Source of the DNA: Chara braunii
Taxonomy: Eukaryota; Streptophyta; Charophyceae; Charales; Characeae
NCBI GenBank assembly: GCA_003427395.1
Contig: BFEA01000563.1
Coordinates: 398,450-436,568, forward strand
Direction: 5' to 3'
Length of the DNA: 38,119 nt
The notes under the pieces are model-generated. The model worked only from the letters and a program-made list of their open reading frames with translations, was not told the origin of the DNA and did not search any database. Shown piece after piece: positions 28,510 through 38,119 of the stretch (its first letter is position 1; each line of letters opens with the position of its first letter). The position numbers and the translations under genes were made by a program.

Positions 28510-28735
28510 TATATATGTATGTTTGTGACGATATATATATCGTCACAAATAGAACTGCCCGGTAAACCATAGGCGGAGGGGGAGAAGAGGACAACAAACA
28601 AGGGGCTGTGACAAACTGTTTCGTTGGAGTTTCACCGACTCGTCATATATATATCCCCTTGTTTGTTGTCCTCTTCTCTCTCTCTGCCTATGGTTTACTG
28701 GGCAGTTCTATTTGTGACGATATATATATTTTACA
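28484..28735. repeat. Head-to-head pair of the TA-linked repeat
   Basis: A (TA)n tract (28484-28515) leads to the palindrome TGTGACGATATATATATCGT then CACA, followed by an inverted copy (28541-28605), a 49-base spacer with CTGTGACAAACTG, and a direct copy (28655-28720) that ends again in GACGATATATATAT. The two arms are about 65 bp and differ at a few positions and by an indel in the CT/GA run. Confidence 0.85.
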
Positions 28736-28739
28736 CTAC

Positions 28740-28995
28740 GATACCTAGCAAGTTGATGATATGATAACACATGTACAACGAAAACATAAAAAATCACAGT
28801 GAGAGGAAACTATGCTTGCAGGGGTCCCCTCTAGATAGCCTTAGGAGTAGGTAGTGAAAGGCAAAAGCAGAAGTTGAGAGAAGAATATAGAAAGAAAAAA
28901 ACAAAATGAGAAAAAAAATCACAAAGCCTTACGGAACTGAGTGATCTAATAACCTCAACGCTACCGCAATGGGGTCAAGGATCCCGAAACTTGGC
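28740..28995. other. Non-coding spacer
   Basis: A-rich DNA with no recognisable gene; it separates the TA-linked foldback from the TTAA element. Confidence 0.35.
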
Positions 28996-29457
28996 TTAAA
29001 CCACCAGTACCTCGCTCAGCTATCGGCCGCGGGCCTTCCCGTATACGCTCCGCAGCCTTAGGGGGGTCGGCCAAGGGAAGGCCCGGTCGTAGCCAGAAAT
29101 CCGGGCCCCGCTTCTGAAGGGAGGACACGATAGAGAGAAAAAAAAAGAGGGAAAAAAAATGAAATACACAAACGAAAAAAAAAAGAAATACACAGAAGGA
29201 AAGTTGCGCGGGAGAGAGAGAGAGAGAGAGAGAGAGAGTCTCGTTTTGCAAAGCGAGACGGGAATTCCTGCTATCGTGGGAAAGATGCATTCCCATTTTG
29301 TTTCTCGAATCCAGAGAGAGAGAGAGAGAGAGGGGCGGCGAGTTGGGTGTCCGTGCGTGTCGCCGCCCCTCTCTCTCTCTCTATCGTTTTGAAAAATGAA
29401 ACGGGAATGCATCTTCCAGCCATCCGCGGGAAGATGCATTCCCGTTTCGTTTTTCGA

Positions 29458-29507
<50 letters not shown>

Positions 29508-29877
29508 TCGTTTTGAAAAACGAAACGGGAATGCATCTTCCCCCTATCGTGGGGAGATGCATTCCTGAGAGAGAGAGGGGTGGCGAGTTTGCCGCGACCC
29601 TATGTGCAGGTCGCCGCCCCTCCCTCTCTCTCTCTCTCGGTCTCTGGGGAAGAGGGAATGTCCGACGCAAAGCGGGAATGAACCCGTTCGTTTTTCTTAT
29701 TTATTTATTTTTTTTCGTTTTTTTTTTCCCGTTTTGTTTTTCTTTTCCCGTTTTTTTCGTACCTTTCAGGCCGACGTTCGGGATGCCTGCCCCCAGTAGT
29801 CCGAGCCTCGGCACAGATCGGCGTACCGGTCGGCCGAGGCTCGGACTCGATAGCTGGGCCAGGTACTGGTGGTTTAA
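28996..29877. mobile_element. 882-bp TIR element with TTAA flanks (copy B)
   Basis: TTAA (28996-28999) plus ACCACCAGTACC at the left mirrors GGTACTGGTGGT plus TTAA (29874-29877) at the right. The terminal similarity continues through CAGCTATCG, giving 26 bp with two mismatches. Just inside the right end, 29798-29811 and 29834-29847 form a perfect 14-bp inverted repeat (AGTCCGAGCCTCGG). The interior is filled with GA/CT runs and palindromes and has no transposase frame; long open frames here come from GA repeats. A non-autonomous member of the family that includes the 125-bp copy at 24044. Confidence 0.75.
29210..29640. repeat. Nested palindrome cluster with GA/CT tracts
   Basis: Two hairpin types alternate. 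Type one, ACGGGAATGCATCTTCC facing GGAAGATGCATTCCCGT, has 33-bp arms at 29385-29417 and 29429-29461 (31 matches), a shorter version at 29529-29566 and a worn one at 29250-29313. Type two, GGGGCGGCGA facing TCGCCGCCCC, lies at 29332-29369 and, with a mismatch, 29577-29620. GA and CT tracts on the two sides extend the pairing. A pure (GA)n runs from about 29461 to 29506. Confidence 0.85.
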
Positions 29878-29879
29878 AC

Positions 29880-30519
29880 GGAATCGATCCTGTCACCTAC
29901 AGGCCTGACCGTACTAAAAAACACGTCGGGCCTCATGAAGGTGGAATCGAGAGCCCGTCCCTTCCTTGAAAACAAATTCCTGTACATGGCTCTGTACGTC
30001 ACCTAAAATGGTGGCTTGTTAACCACAGAAGGATTTGGTAAATTCCCCTCTGCACGACATTGAGAAGTACCGGTGGTTTAACCACAGAACCATTTTGGTT
30101 AATTCCCCTCCGCGGGACCGGCAAGGTGTTCTGGAGTCTGTAATTAGAGGCAGCCTACCGTCGAACCCTGCCCCTGAGGCATGGGGTTGACGATGTAATT
30201 ATAGCATCCCCGTGCGAGCCAAGTGTTGGGGTTAGTGTCCCGGTATAGGGGGTTATATAATGTAGTTATAGGGACACCATGCTAACCGAGTACGGACGGG
30301 GTCGACACCATAATCACAAGAACTGCACTTCTTTTTATTTTTTGTAATTCAACAACAATTTCATTGAGCTTGAATAACAGAAGCCGGTTGACCTGACATC
30401 ACTCGCGGGAGTATCTCGAAGCATCACTGCCTGACTTCTGTGCTAAAAACCTCACAACTCTTTGGCGGACTTCTACCTGAGATTACAAGACTAACCTATA
30501 CGCTACACGGCTACTATAC
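29880..30519. repeat. Non-coding stretch with local duplications and a TTAA-family right end
   Basis: TTAACCACAGAA plus AATTCCCCTC occurs twice at about 30018-30060 and 30079-30110. Between them GTACCGGTGGTTTAA (30067-30081) is a right end of the TTAA family (copy F). A looser duplication, GTARTTATAG with following CATGCTAACCGAG or CGTGCGAGCCAAG, lies at 30195-30290. Confidence 0.5.
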
Positions 30520-30720
30520 TTTTTTTTTTTTTTTTTTTTTTTTTGTAAACAAGCNCCATCTATTGGTGGGGAGCAGCACCTGCTGGAAACCGGGTCCAGC
30601 GTCCCATAGATACAACCATATCCTCACTAATTGGCACAAACTGGGAACCGGGCCCAGCGTCGGTACTATGCTACTTCAATTACTATTGCAGCTGTATTAC
30701 CATAGCCCCTTGGAGACAGA
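30520..30720 (-). mobile_element. Inverted LINE 3' end (truncated second copy)
   Basis: Read on the minus strand, the unit ends GCTCCCCACCAATAGATGG, GCTTGTTTAC and then a run of 25 A (T at 30520-30544). The same words, in plus orientation, occur at 37678-37735 near the 3' end of the long LINE, so this is a 5'-truncated insertion of the same family on the opposite strand. An N sits at 30555. CCGGGTCCAGCGTC is followed about 50 bp on by CCGGGCCCAGCGTC, a small internal duplication. Confidence 0.7.
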
Positions 30721-31758
30721 CCCCATTATGCGCACCAACCCCGCGTAATAGAGCATGCCCATGGAACAAAAAATGGTGGTGGGTGCTGATTGGCTTATGT
30801 CTAACTTCAAAGGAAAACATGACCTGGTCCTGGAAGGGTTATGGGACAAGACGGTACCTTGAGCGCTTTTCGATGGTAGATGAGATCAATGGGAGAAGTC
30901 GAATTTTACGCGTTTGTCTCTCTCAAAAAGGTGTTGGAATACGGACTGCAGTTAGATATGACGTGGAGCGACGTGTGGGCCTTGGCCCTCCTTAGTTAGC
31001 CACCGTAGTCGTTACTCCATTCCACCTGTCGGTGACCTCCTTGACGGATACGGTCGAAGGAACTGCGCGGCTGGCTATACCCAGGGTTCTATCTCCCTAA
31101 GCCCGGAGCCACCTGAAACCGATGAAAGTATACTGCTGGATCGGTTGCCTATATCAGATGGCGCAGGCATTTTGTGGAGATTGGTCACGACAGAGTGCCC
31201 TTATCGAGAGACGAGAGGTGGGGTAGTCGGCGGTCGAAGGATGCAAACAACCGGGTGGTGTCACTCTGAAGGGGTGGGTGGTCCTCCTTTTGGGCAGACC
31301 CATGCAATCGGCGCTCGGTAGATGCAATGCAAATCCTGAAGATGCAGTTGTCGGCGCATATTGCAGACAGAATCATTTTCGAGCACCCAAAGATTTCACT
31401 TGTCCATCGGGGCACAGGCTATTTGGACCATGGTGGCGGGATCCACTAAGATTTCACAGATGGACACATTTTCATCCGGTTTGATCTGTCCAAGGAGGCA
31501 GGGCTGCAATGGTTCTCTCGCGACCAATTGTTGGACGTCCAAGCCGTAACGAGATTTTTGATGGAACTGGATGTGCAGAAGGGTCGCCGTGCTTTGCTGA
31601 GAAACGGTTTTCTCTGAACCGGGAGTGGAAGAAGCCAATGTGGGAAAGTATAGAGGACATATATGAAGATTGTAGCGTGGACCAGAATTTTAGGCGAAAC
31701 AGTGATTGATCCGGTTAACGGCGGGTGTAAAGACAAAATCTGGAATTAGTGCTAGAGG

Positions 31759-32031
31759 GTGGCAGATTTAGACCTGCGGTCGCTGAATGTCGCTGAATGT
31801 AAACGGGTCGACCACATTAAATCTGATGAACAACAGGCGATTTGGGACCTTATAAGAGGAGTGGGAGGCAAGAGCTGGCCTGATGTAATCTGCGTCAAGG
31901 AGATGCTCCTAATCGACTTCCCGGAACATTATAGAATACAGAAGATGGTGTGGCCGTATAGGGCTTTTCGAGCACAGGCTCCGAGGCTGGGGAGTGCGGG
32001 CTTTGCCATTTGGATTCCCCCAGAGTCTTGA
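31759..32031 (+). pseudogene. LINE endonuclease, N-terminal part
   Basis: The frame includes LRSLNVAECKRVDHIKSDEQ and SWPDVICVKEMLL, the opening strand and catalytic-Glu motif (usually N-x-x-G-L and Q-E) of exonuclease III/APE-like nucleases. Here the conserved Gln before Glu is Lys. The frame is cut at a TGA at about 32029, just before low-complexity DNA. Confidence 0.75.
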
Positions 32032-32079
32032 GCAGATCCAATCCACTGGGTAGTAGTGGACCAGGAAGGGGGCAGATGC

Positions 32080-32395
32080 TATGAAACCGTATGAGCGCGC
32101 GTAAGCGCTGTATGGACCCCTCCCCCCCCCGGCGCTCGCGTTCAATGCGCTTTAAAAAGGAAAAAAAGAAAGAAAAAGGAAAGTGTGTGCACCTAAGGTG
32201 GTTGGGCGAGTGCAGGGGATGCCGTACGGAGGGTTGCGCCAGTGCAGGGGATGTCGTAGGGAGGGTTGCACGGAAAAAAAAGAACAGGGGGGGGTGGAAG
32301 TGATTTTTTGTGGGGGGGGAGGTTGGGCGGTTGGTGTGTGTGTGTGTGTGTGTGTGCGGAAGTGTGTGTTTTTGTGGGTGTGTTGTCTATGTGTT

Positions 32396-32441
<46 letters not shown>

Positions 32442-32705
32442 TGTGTGTGTTAGTGCAGAAAAATAAAAATACTAAATGGGGTTGCAGATCTCCAAAAGAT
32501 CTACAGCCTTATGTTTTGTTAATGTTTTTTTTTTTTGGTTGCCCGCCAAACAATCTTAGTGGAAAAAAAAGTAAAACCCACCCATTTCATCTTTTTTTTT
32601 CTTTCTTTCTTTTTATGTTTTTAATTTTTAAAAAAGATAGGGAAACTGCAAACGCTAAAATAAAAAACATAGGTTTGGGTTGTAGATTTAAAAAAGATCT
32701 ACAAC
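32080..32705. repeat. Low-complexity insertion inside the LINE endonuclease
   Basis: A C run (32112-32120), purine runs and a (GT)n tract (32334-32450) lie where endonuclease coding sequence should continue. GTTGCAGATCTCCAAAAGAT at 32482 and GTTGTAGATTTAAAAAAGAT at 32679 mark two related short palindromic units. Confidence 0.75.
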
Positions 32706-32818
32706 CTCCCTCACCGCATTTGGAGCATATAGGCAGACAATACAAACCACTTCTAGTTCGACCATAGCTCGGACAGACACCCATCTGCCCTATGAAACCG
32801 CGTGCTGATTGAGTGCGC

Positions 32819-32894
<76 letters not shown>

Positions 32895-33070
32895 TCACCC
32901 CGCTCCAGGCGGTTTGAGTGTAGGATTGAGGAGAGATAAAGACATTCAGCGCTGACCGCGCGCTCAAGCAGCGCGCGGTTTCATAGGGCAGATGGGTGTC
33001 TGTCCGGGCTATGGTCGAACTAGAAGTGGTTTGTATTGTCTGCCTGTATGCTCCCAATGCGGTGAGGGAG
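32706..33070. repeat. 115-bp inverted duplication around (TA)n, inside LINE endonuclease
   Basis: Arm 32706-32820 is the near-perfect reverse complement of 32956-33070. The right arm is in its natural coding place (it precedes APNAVRERRTFFENI), so the left arm is an inverted copy of endonuclease sequence. Between them are (TA)n at 32821-32890 and about 65 bp of other DNA. It can form a large hairpin or cruciform. Confidence 0.9.
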
Positions 33071-33245
33071 AGGAGAACTTTCTTTGAAAATATTAAAACC
33101 CAGATCCCGGTCGGAATACGGATTATTATAGCGGGAGATTTTAACATGGCCCCAGACCAGTGGATGGACAGATGGCGGATGCCCTCCCCCGCCCCGGCAT
33201 ACATTGAGAAGGATGAGCGGATGATTAGGGATTTATGTCTGTAGT
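33010..33245 (+). pseudogene. LINE endonuclease, C-terminal part
   Basis: The sequence includes LYAPNAVRERRTFFENIKTQ and IIIAGDFNMAPDQWMD (33122-33169). YAPN and GDFN are the conserved central motifs of APE-like LINE endonucleases. The frame ends at a stop at 33242-33244. Confidence 0.85.
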
Positions 33246-33370
33246 TTAAGGCTTTTAATACGTTCCAGGACAGATGGTGGATGCCCTCCCCCGCCCCGCC
33301 ATACATTGAGGAGGATGAGCGGATGATTAGGGGTTTATGTCTATAGTTTAAGGCTTTTGATACATTCCAA
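33167..33370. repeat. 102-bp tandem duplication within the endonuclease
   Basis: Units begin GACAGATGGCGGATGCCC at 33167 and GACAGATGGTGGATGCCC at 33269. Both run through CATACATTGAG, GATGAGCGGATGATTAGGG and GTTTAAGGCTTTT. The translated DRW-MPSPAP-YIE-DERMIR block is therefore present twice, which a working enzyme would not have. Confidence 0.9.
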
Positions 33371-34013
33371 AAATAAGGGACATAGGGTTTTTCAAGATCT
33401 ATGATTAATTTGATCCTTATATCATGTTTACCATTTTCACCAAGTGAGCTTGATTTCAAACTAAAAGCCCGTATCCAGGGCTAGACCACAAGATAGACTC
33501 TAATTTTATGTGTTCGATTGTTCTGACACTTCGTAAGAAACCAGACTGCGGGTCAGACTTCTATAGGTTGAATGTCTTCATCCTCCAGCAGACGCCGTTT
33601 CGAAAGTCTGCTACGCAAAAAAATTCGATCCCCAATGAAATTGATTGGTTTCAAAATAGACTATTCTTTCTTGGCAAAAAAATGTAGAGAATACTCCTCA
33701 CAATTTGCTATTCAGGAGAAAGAAAGAGAGATAGAGATTCTCCACCGATTGCAACGGCTTGAACAACGAGAACCACCAGACGGAATACACATAGTCTTAA
33801 GATATATTATCCTTGCTACAACAACTGAAGTTTTTTGTTGCGCAACGATGGGAGGGCATACGTGTTAGCGGGCAAGTAGCAAGATATCAAACAGGGGGAT
33901 CCATGGATAAAAAGTTTTTCGCCCTCGCCCGGACGCACAAGAGTAGAACGACTATAGTCTCCCCAATGTGTGCAGGTAGCCATGTCCTTCTTTAAGGACC
34001 TCTTTACCTCAGG

Positions 34014-34720
34014 ATGCTCGCAACACAGGAAATAGCTACCAAGGAGGAGGAGATGGGGGAGTTTTTGAAACCTCTTTATGAGGACTCAGAGGAAATTCGG
34101 ACAGCTTTGAATCAAATGGAGGTGAGAAAAACACCGGGCCTCGATGGGCTCTCCAAGGAGTTTTGGGAAACGTTTTGGGATTGGATTGCTGCGGACCTTA
34201 TGATATATTACCATCAGGTGTGGCACACTGATAGGGGAGTTGGTGGGCCAGGGGGTCCGTACCTTATTGCGCAAAAAAGGCGAGGATAAGATGGACATCA
34301 AAACTTATTGCCCTATAACCTTACTTACGGTTATGTATAAAATGCTTGCGAAAACTCTCGCCAACTCTGCTTAATTCCGGTGTCGGATGATTTGATTCAC
34401 CCAACGCAAACAGGGTGTGTAAAAAAGCGGAGGATTCAGGATAACATTCTCGTAGTGAATGAAGTTTTCAAACTGACAAGACATGATAAAAGTAATGCAG
34501 CGGTGGTCTTTATTGATTTTGAAAAAGCCTGCGACCTGTCGACTGGGTATTTCTAGATGTACGGAAAAAATGAACTTTGGACCGAATTTTCGGAAATGGA
34601 CTGCAATTTTCCACCATAATGCCACCACCCGAGATTTTGTTGCAGCGGTCGGTTAGGCAAGGGGACCCTTTGGCCCCCTTTCCAATTTATAATAGTGATG
34701 GAAGCGCTCACAACAAACCT
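34014..34720 (+). pseudogene. LINE reverse transcriptase domain (broken)
   Basis: Motifs in order: KTPGLDGLSKEFWETFWDWI (34126 on; fingers), KMDIKTYCPITLLTVMYKML (about 34291 on; usually NYRPI), TQTGC-KKRRIQDNI, AAVVFIDFEKACD (first catalytic Asp region), VDWVFLDV after a frameshift, and SVRQGDPLAP. The YxDD motif is missing or unrecognisable downstream. At least three frame changes and several stops separate these pieces. The family copies LINE RNA at nicked target DNA. Confidence 0.88.
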
Positions 34721-36700
34721 TTGCGCTAGCAAGGGTTTCATCCATCCCAAAGGAAGCGATCCCCGTCTGTTCTCGCAAGTATTCTATTTAGGGTTTGTTA
34801 TTGACTATCACACATCCCAACCATTTCAGCTCTGGAATTCATCCACATTGTACTTCCAACGAACAAAGAGAAAGGGTGTAACCTCTAGCGGACACCTCAG
34901 CTAAAAAGTTCCAACCAAGCCAGAAACATAACATAGTCGAGCAGAACAATTTTGTAGATTGGACCCTTCACATTTCGTAATCACAAAAAAACACCGAATT
35001 AACTAATTTTGCGTACATCTTCAAAAGTGTTCACAACAATGTGTGTCACGGCATAGTCTGCCCCAACAGGTAACTGCAGCACCATCACCCTCTCCGGATC
35101 ATGAAATATGCAGAGCCCTGCTCGAAGAACAAACCCTCATCTCATCGCAAGCTTGTTTTGTTTCAGATCTTATCGCAGGAACATGCAACCATATCAAGGT
35201 TGCCCCGCAACACAGGGAGACGATGCTGCCCAGACAACAGACAATACTTATCCCGAGACGCTCGGATGGTGGATTCAGTATTCTGGGGTGCACCCCCCTG
35301 AGCTACTATGTTAAATGGTTACAGGAAGCGGCCCCAAATAAAGTTTTAGGAATCATGGTGAGAGCTTTGGGCAAGCCGGACTCCAACAATGATTCGATTT
35401 TAAAATTAGCGCCTTAAAAAATAGCCCAATGGAATCAAAAACACACATTGCTCATCGGCAGGACATTGGTAATTAACAATGTAGTTGGCCTCCCTTTGGT
35501 ATAGGTTGGCGATTTGGGCTTTGAGCAAAGAAGCAATTACAGTCTTGAAAAAGGTAGGTATCAGCGCTGTTATGGAGGGGAGACAATAGACTCCCGAATG
35601 TCATCAATAGGTTCACGTGGTCTGCAGTCATCCCACCTAGAGATTAAGCGGGGCTTGGGATTTTAGACCCGGTCACCCAGACCACAACACTAATGATACA
35701 ATGGATTAATAGGCTCCTATCTACCCCTCTCCTACCTTGGCGAGCCGTGGCTCTGGAACAGATTGCGAGACGGGCCCTCAGTCTTCTCAGGAGGTGGATC
35801 CCTTTCCTGGGTGGAGGACCGTTTCTGGATCATCCCACGACATTCCAAAATACTAACAGGCTCAGTTTGAGATGCGGTGAGGATAGATTTGACTAGGGAT
35901 GTGTTTTGGGTTAAAGTCCTTCGAGCATGGCGCCCACTCCCGTTGCCCGATACAGGGACGCCGAACAAATGGTAGGAGGTGGTGAGGCAACCTCTCTTCG
36001 GGAACACGAGTGTCACTGACCACAACGGTCGGGTATACTGCAACTCTGCCCTCCTTGGAACTGCTGGGTCAAGAGAGGTATTATGAGAATCCACGGGGGA
36101 TGGGGAGGAAAGGACATGGAAATCAGCACAGCAACCGAGGCCCACTTTGAAGCACTGTCATTCCTTTAAAGCGGGTGCACATTTTGTGTAGGGGGCCGCG
36201 ATTCTAGAAAGAGGATTGGGTAGTAATGGACGGTGATAAAGAGAATGGGGGCAGGGTGGTGGATGTGCGAGTAGATGAAGTATTAGCGACACTCTTTTGC
36301 CATGCAGCGGGTCACCGGCTGACAAGACCGCCCCCGGTTGGACAAACTTGCATAGAATTGGGGTGGTTGGGGATAGCATTCCTCGCAGAAACACCACTGG
36401 TGGAGCTTCCTTTCGACGTGGAGAAATTATTCGCTTTCCTACATATCGGCTCCTCAAGCCTCGGGTCGATCTCAAGGGCATTGTGAGGGAGTGATGGGTG
36501 TCCCGCCCGAATGTGGGAAGGACAGCATTCGGCCCATCCTGTGGTTTAACACCACAAGATGCCGACCAAAAAAGATGGCCTCATTACGATGGCAAATAGA
36601 ACACCACTACCTCCCAACCAACGATTGGCTAATTGGTTGTACCCACTTGGAGCAATTGGGTTTAGCAACGCCCTGGTGCACAATGCACATCCCTTCTGAC

Positions 36701-36784
36701 TGCTTCCCCTGTCCGAAAGATCCCCGAGACCATAGAGCATATATTCCTACAGTGCCGGGGGGCGGTTCTAACTTGGTGGTTATG
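36701..36784 (+). pseudogene. LINE C-terminal zinc knuckle with frameshift
   Basis: CFPCPKDP in one frame continues, after a one-base shift, as ETIEHIFLQCRGAV. Together these give C-x2-C...H-x4-C, the knuckle that follows reverse transcriptase in many LINEs. Upstream WQIEHHYLPTNDWLIG is the usual lead-in region. Confidence 0.75.
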
Positions 36785-36882
36785 GGACAGGATCTGGAGG
36801 CTGCTGGGTGCAGGACCTGCGTGGCCATGGGACTGGAGGGCACTCCTGTGTGAAGCATCGACCTCCCGTATGAACAATACTT

Positions 36883-37389
36883 TTGAAGAGATCGTGTTTA
36901 GGACTGGAAGGAGAGTCGTCACCTGGACCCTCTAGAGAAAAAAAATGCATATTAGCTATAGCAAGAGTAAGAATTGAAGGGGAGGAGGAGGCGACAGGAG
37001 GAGGTAACAGAACAAATCAAGCAATATATACAGGAAGAAGTTACAATCCAGTGGCGGAAGGTGAAATCAAATTAGATTCGCTCCACAAAACAAAGAAGAT
37101 AACTCTGGCTATTCAGCAATTCTCAAAGGACGGGCTGGGAAATAAGAAGGGGGGTTGGATAACATATATCTGCTGGGAAGGAGGTAGGCTCTTGGCACGC
37201 AATGACACACACTTTTTAAGACGGACTATACAATGCATTTTACGGATTGGACTAAGGTGGGCGCAACAGTTCCGTCGCGTCCCCGCTCGGAGTTCCCTGA
37301 CCCGTTTCCGCCGCCCGACCTTTGAATGGTGGACCCTCAGTAGTGGTATGGAGCAGAGGGGTATGATTGTAGTCAGAATAGTTTGATCA
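36883..37389 (+). pseudogene. LINE C-terminal remnant, 167-codon open stretch
   Basis: This is the longest undisturbed plus-strand frame in the element (it includes VAEGEIKLDSLHKTKKITLA). It follows the zinc knuckle and may be the tail of ORF2 or 3' UTR sequence. No domain is recognised. Confidence 0.4.
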
Positions 37390-37798
37390 ACAGGATGGCT
37401 GCCTCTGAAAGGGAGAGTACCGGTTTTGAAGGCATTCCACCAGTTGAGCTGGTGACTTTCACCGCTTCGTGCCTAATTCACCGCCTACGCGCCCTTTACG
37501 CAGGGGCCAATCGATCATGAGGTTCAGGTGCCCAGCAGCAGGGCAGGGCTGAAGAGGCCCACTTTTCTTCCTCCGATCCGGGGTATCCGTTTCCTGCTCA
37601 GTCAATCCCCTGGTCTTAGGGCAATCAATGCTGGCAGGTACATTGGCAACAACTAAAATGGATCTTAATGGCTTTTGTATAAGGGACACTGGACCCCTTT
37701 CCAGCAGGCAATGCTCCCCACCAATAGATGGAGCCTTCCTGGGCGAGACAGGGGCACCTGTTCATAACACTGGCCCTAGCTCTCGCACGGGTAGTCTT

Positions 37799-37823
37799 CA
37801 ATAATAATAATAATAATAATAAA
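37799..37823 (+). repeat. (AAT)n tail of the LINE
   Basis: ATAATAATAATAATAATAAT-type run closing the element, unlike the A-run tail of the inverted copy at 30520-30544. Confidence 0.8.
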
Positions 37824-38008
37824 ATTAAAACACTTTCAAAGAGCACATAAAAACAGAAGAAGATCTAGCATGCAAAACATAGCAATCATGAAAGCTTCCA
37901 GAACTAGAATGACTGGCGCCTACGATCACTTATCTGAAATCAAACAGATTCCCAAACTACAGCTAATGCATCCCACATCTCTTCCTGCAGTGCAGACCGA
38001 CCTGACCA

Positions 38009-38119
38009 TGAGATGCCGCGTTGGTTGACCATGCCTCTGACCATGTTTGACCATGCCTCTGACCATGTTTGACCATGCCTGACCATGCCTCTGACCACCT
38101 CTGACCATGTTTGACCATG
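38009..38119. repeat. Minisatellite TCTGACCATGTTTGACCATG, cut by the window end
   Basis: About five units of CTCTGACCATGTTTGACCAT with shortened variants. The array continues past the right edge. Open minus-strand peptides (MVRGMVKHGQ-like) are a product of the repeat. Confidence 0.85.

Larger units (their letters stand above)
30740..37823 (+). mobile_element. Degenerate non-LTR retrotransposon (LINE)
   Basis: Order along the plus strand: ORF1-like remnant (about 30780-31720; includes LSKEAGLQWFSRDQLLDVQA), AP-type endonuclease (31759-33240), reverse transcriptase (34014-34720), thumb/connector (about 35260-35740; LGILDPVTQTTTLMIQWINR), C-terminal zinc knuckle (36701-36784) and a tail of (AAT)n at 37799-37823. 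Stops and frameshifts interrupt every domain, so it is a dead copy. The YADD catalytic box is not recognisable where expected (about 34780-34810). A two-ORF LINE with an AP-endonuclease and a C-x2-C...H-x4-C knuckle fits the L1-like plant clades; clade assignment needs a tree. Confidence 0.92.

Noticed and set aside
29020-29670. 216-codon minus-strand and 170-codon plus-strand frames
   Set aside because: Both are driven by (GA)n/(CT)n runs (RERERE, SLSLSL) within the palindrome cluster.
32587-33459. 290-codon minus-strand open frame
   Set aside because: It is antisense to LINE endonuclease and runs through (TA)n, giving a YIYIYI stretch; no independent domain.

Overview
This window looks like nuclear DNA from a streptophyte, either a charophyte alga or a basal land plant. 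A repeat-rich, long-intron genome such as Chara would fit, but the species is inferred. The evidence is one complete ribosomal protein L5 gene with plant-type sequence, GT-AG introns of 0.27-2.5 kb, and gene-poor DNA full of microsatellites, foldback repeats and retroelement remains. Only two conserved cellular genes are recognisable.

Layout. 1-3100 is a patchwork of homopolymer tracts, inverted repeats and duplicated fragments. 3118-3352 on the minus strand is the first coding exon of an exosome subunit resembling RRP43/EXOSC8; the rest of that gene must lie left of the window. 3353-6100 holds pyrimidine-rich upstream DNA, a (CT)n tract and several minisatellites. About 6120-12450 is a strikingly AT-rich island without recognisable genes, carrying two degenerate tandem arrays. 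12450-14070 is more GC-balanced and contains a 164-bp hairpin element and the RPL5 upstream region. RPL5 runs from 14074 to 23007 on the plus strand in eight coding exons (303 residues). Its introns carry a tRNA-derived SINE, tandem duplications and a truncated organelle-type tRNA.

23008-30500 is a repeat landscape. It includes a short and a long element with matching inverted ends beside TTAA, a TA-linked repeat in head-to-head copies, minisatellites and a dense nest of palindromes. 30740-37823 is a decayed plus-strand LINE: ORF1 remnant, AP-endonuclease, reverse transcriptase and C-terminal zinc knuckle, with frameshifts, internal duplications and a 115-bp inverted duplication around a (TA)n tract. 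A second 3' end of the same family lies inverted at 30520-30720. The window ends inside another minisatellite.

The two genes are divergently oriented and about 10.7 kb apart. One serves ribosome assembly (L5, the 5S rRNA partner) and the other the RNA exosome; nothing here shows shared regulation. I found no CRISPR array, operon or new enzymatic system. The most novel-looking content is several short repeat families recognisable by recurring ends: TTAA/ACCACCAGTACC, GGGTGCGTTGTGTTCGG, AAGGCCGTCGC and the TA-linked family.
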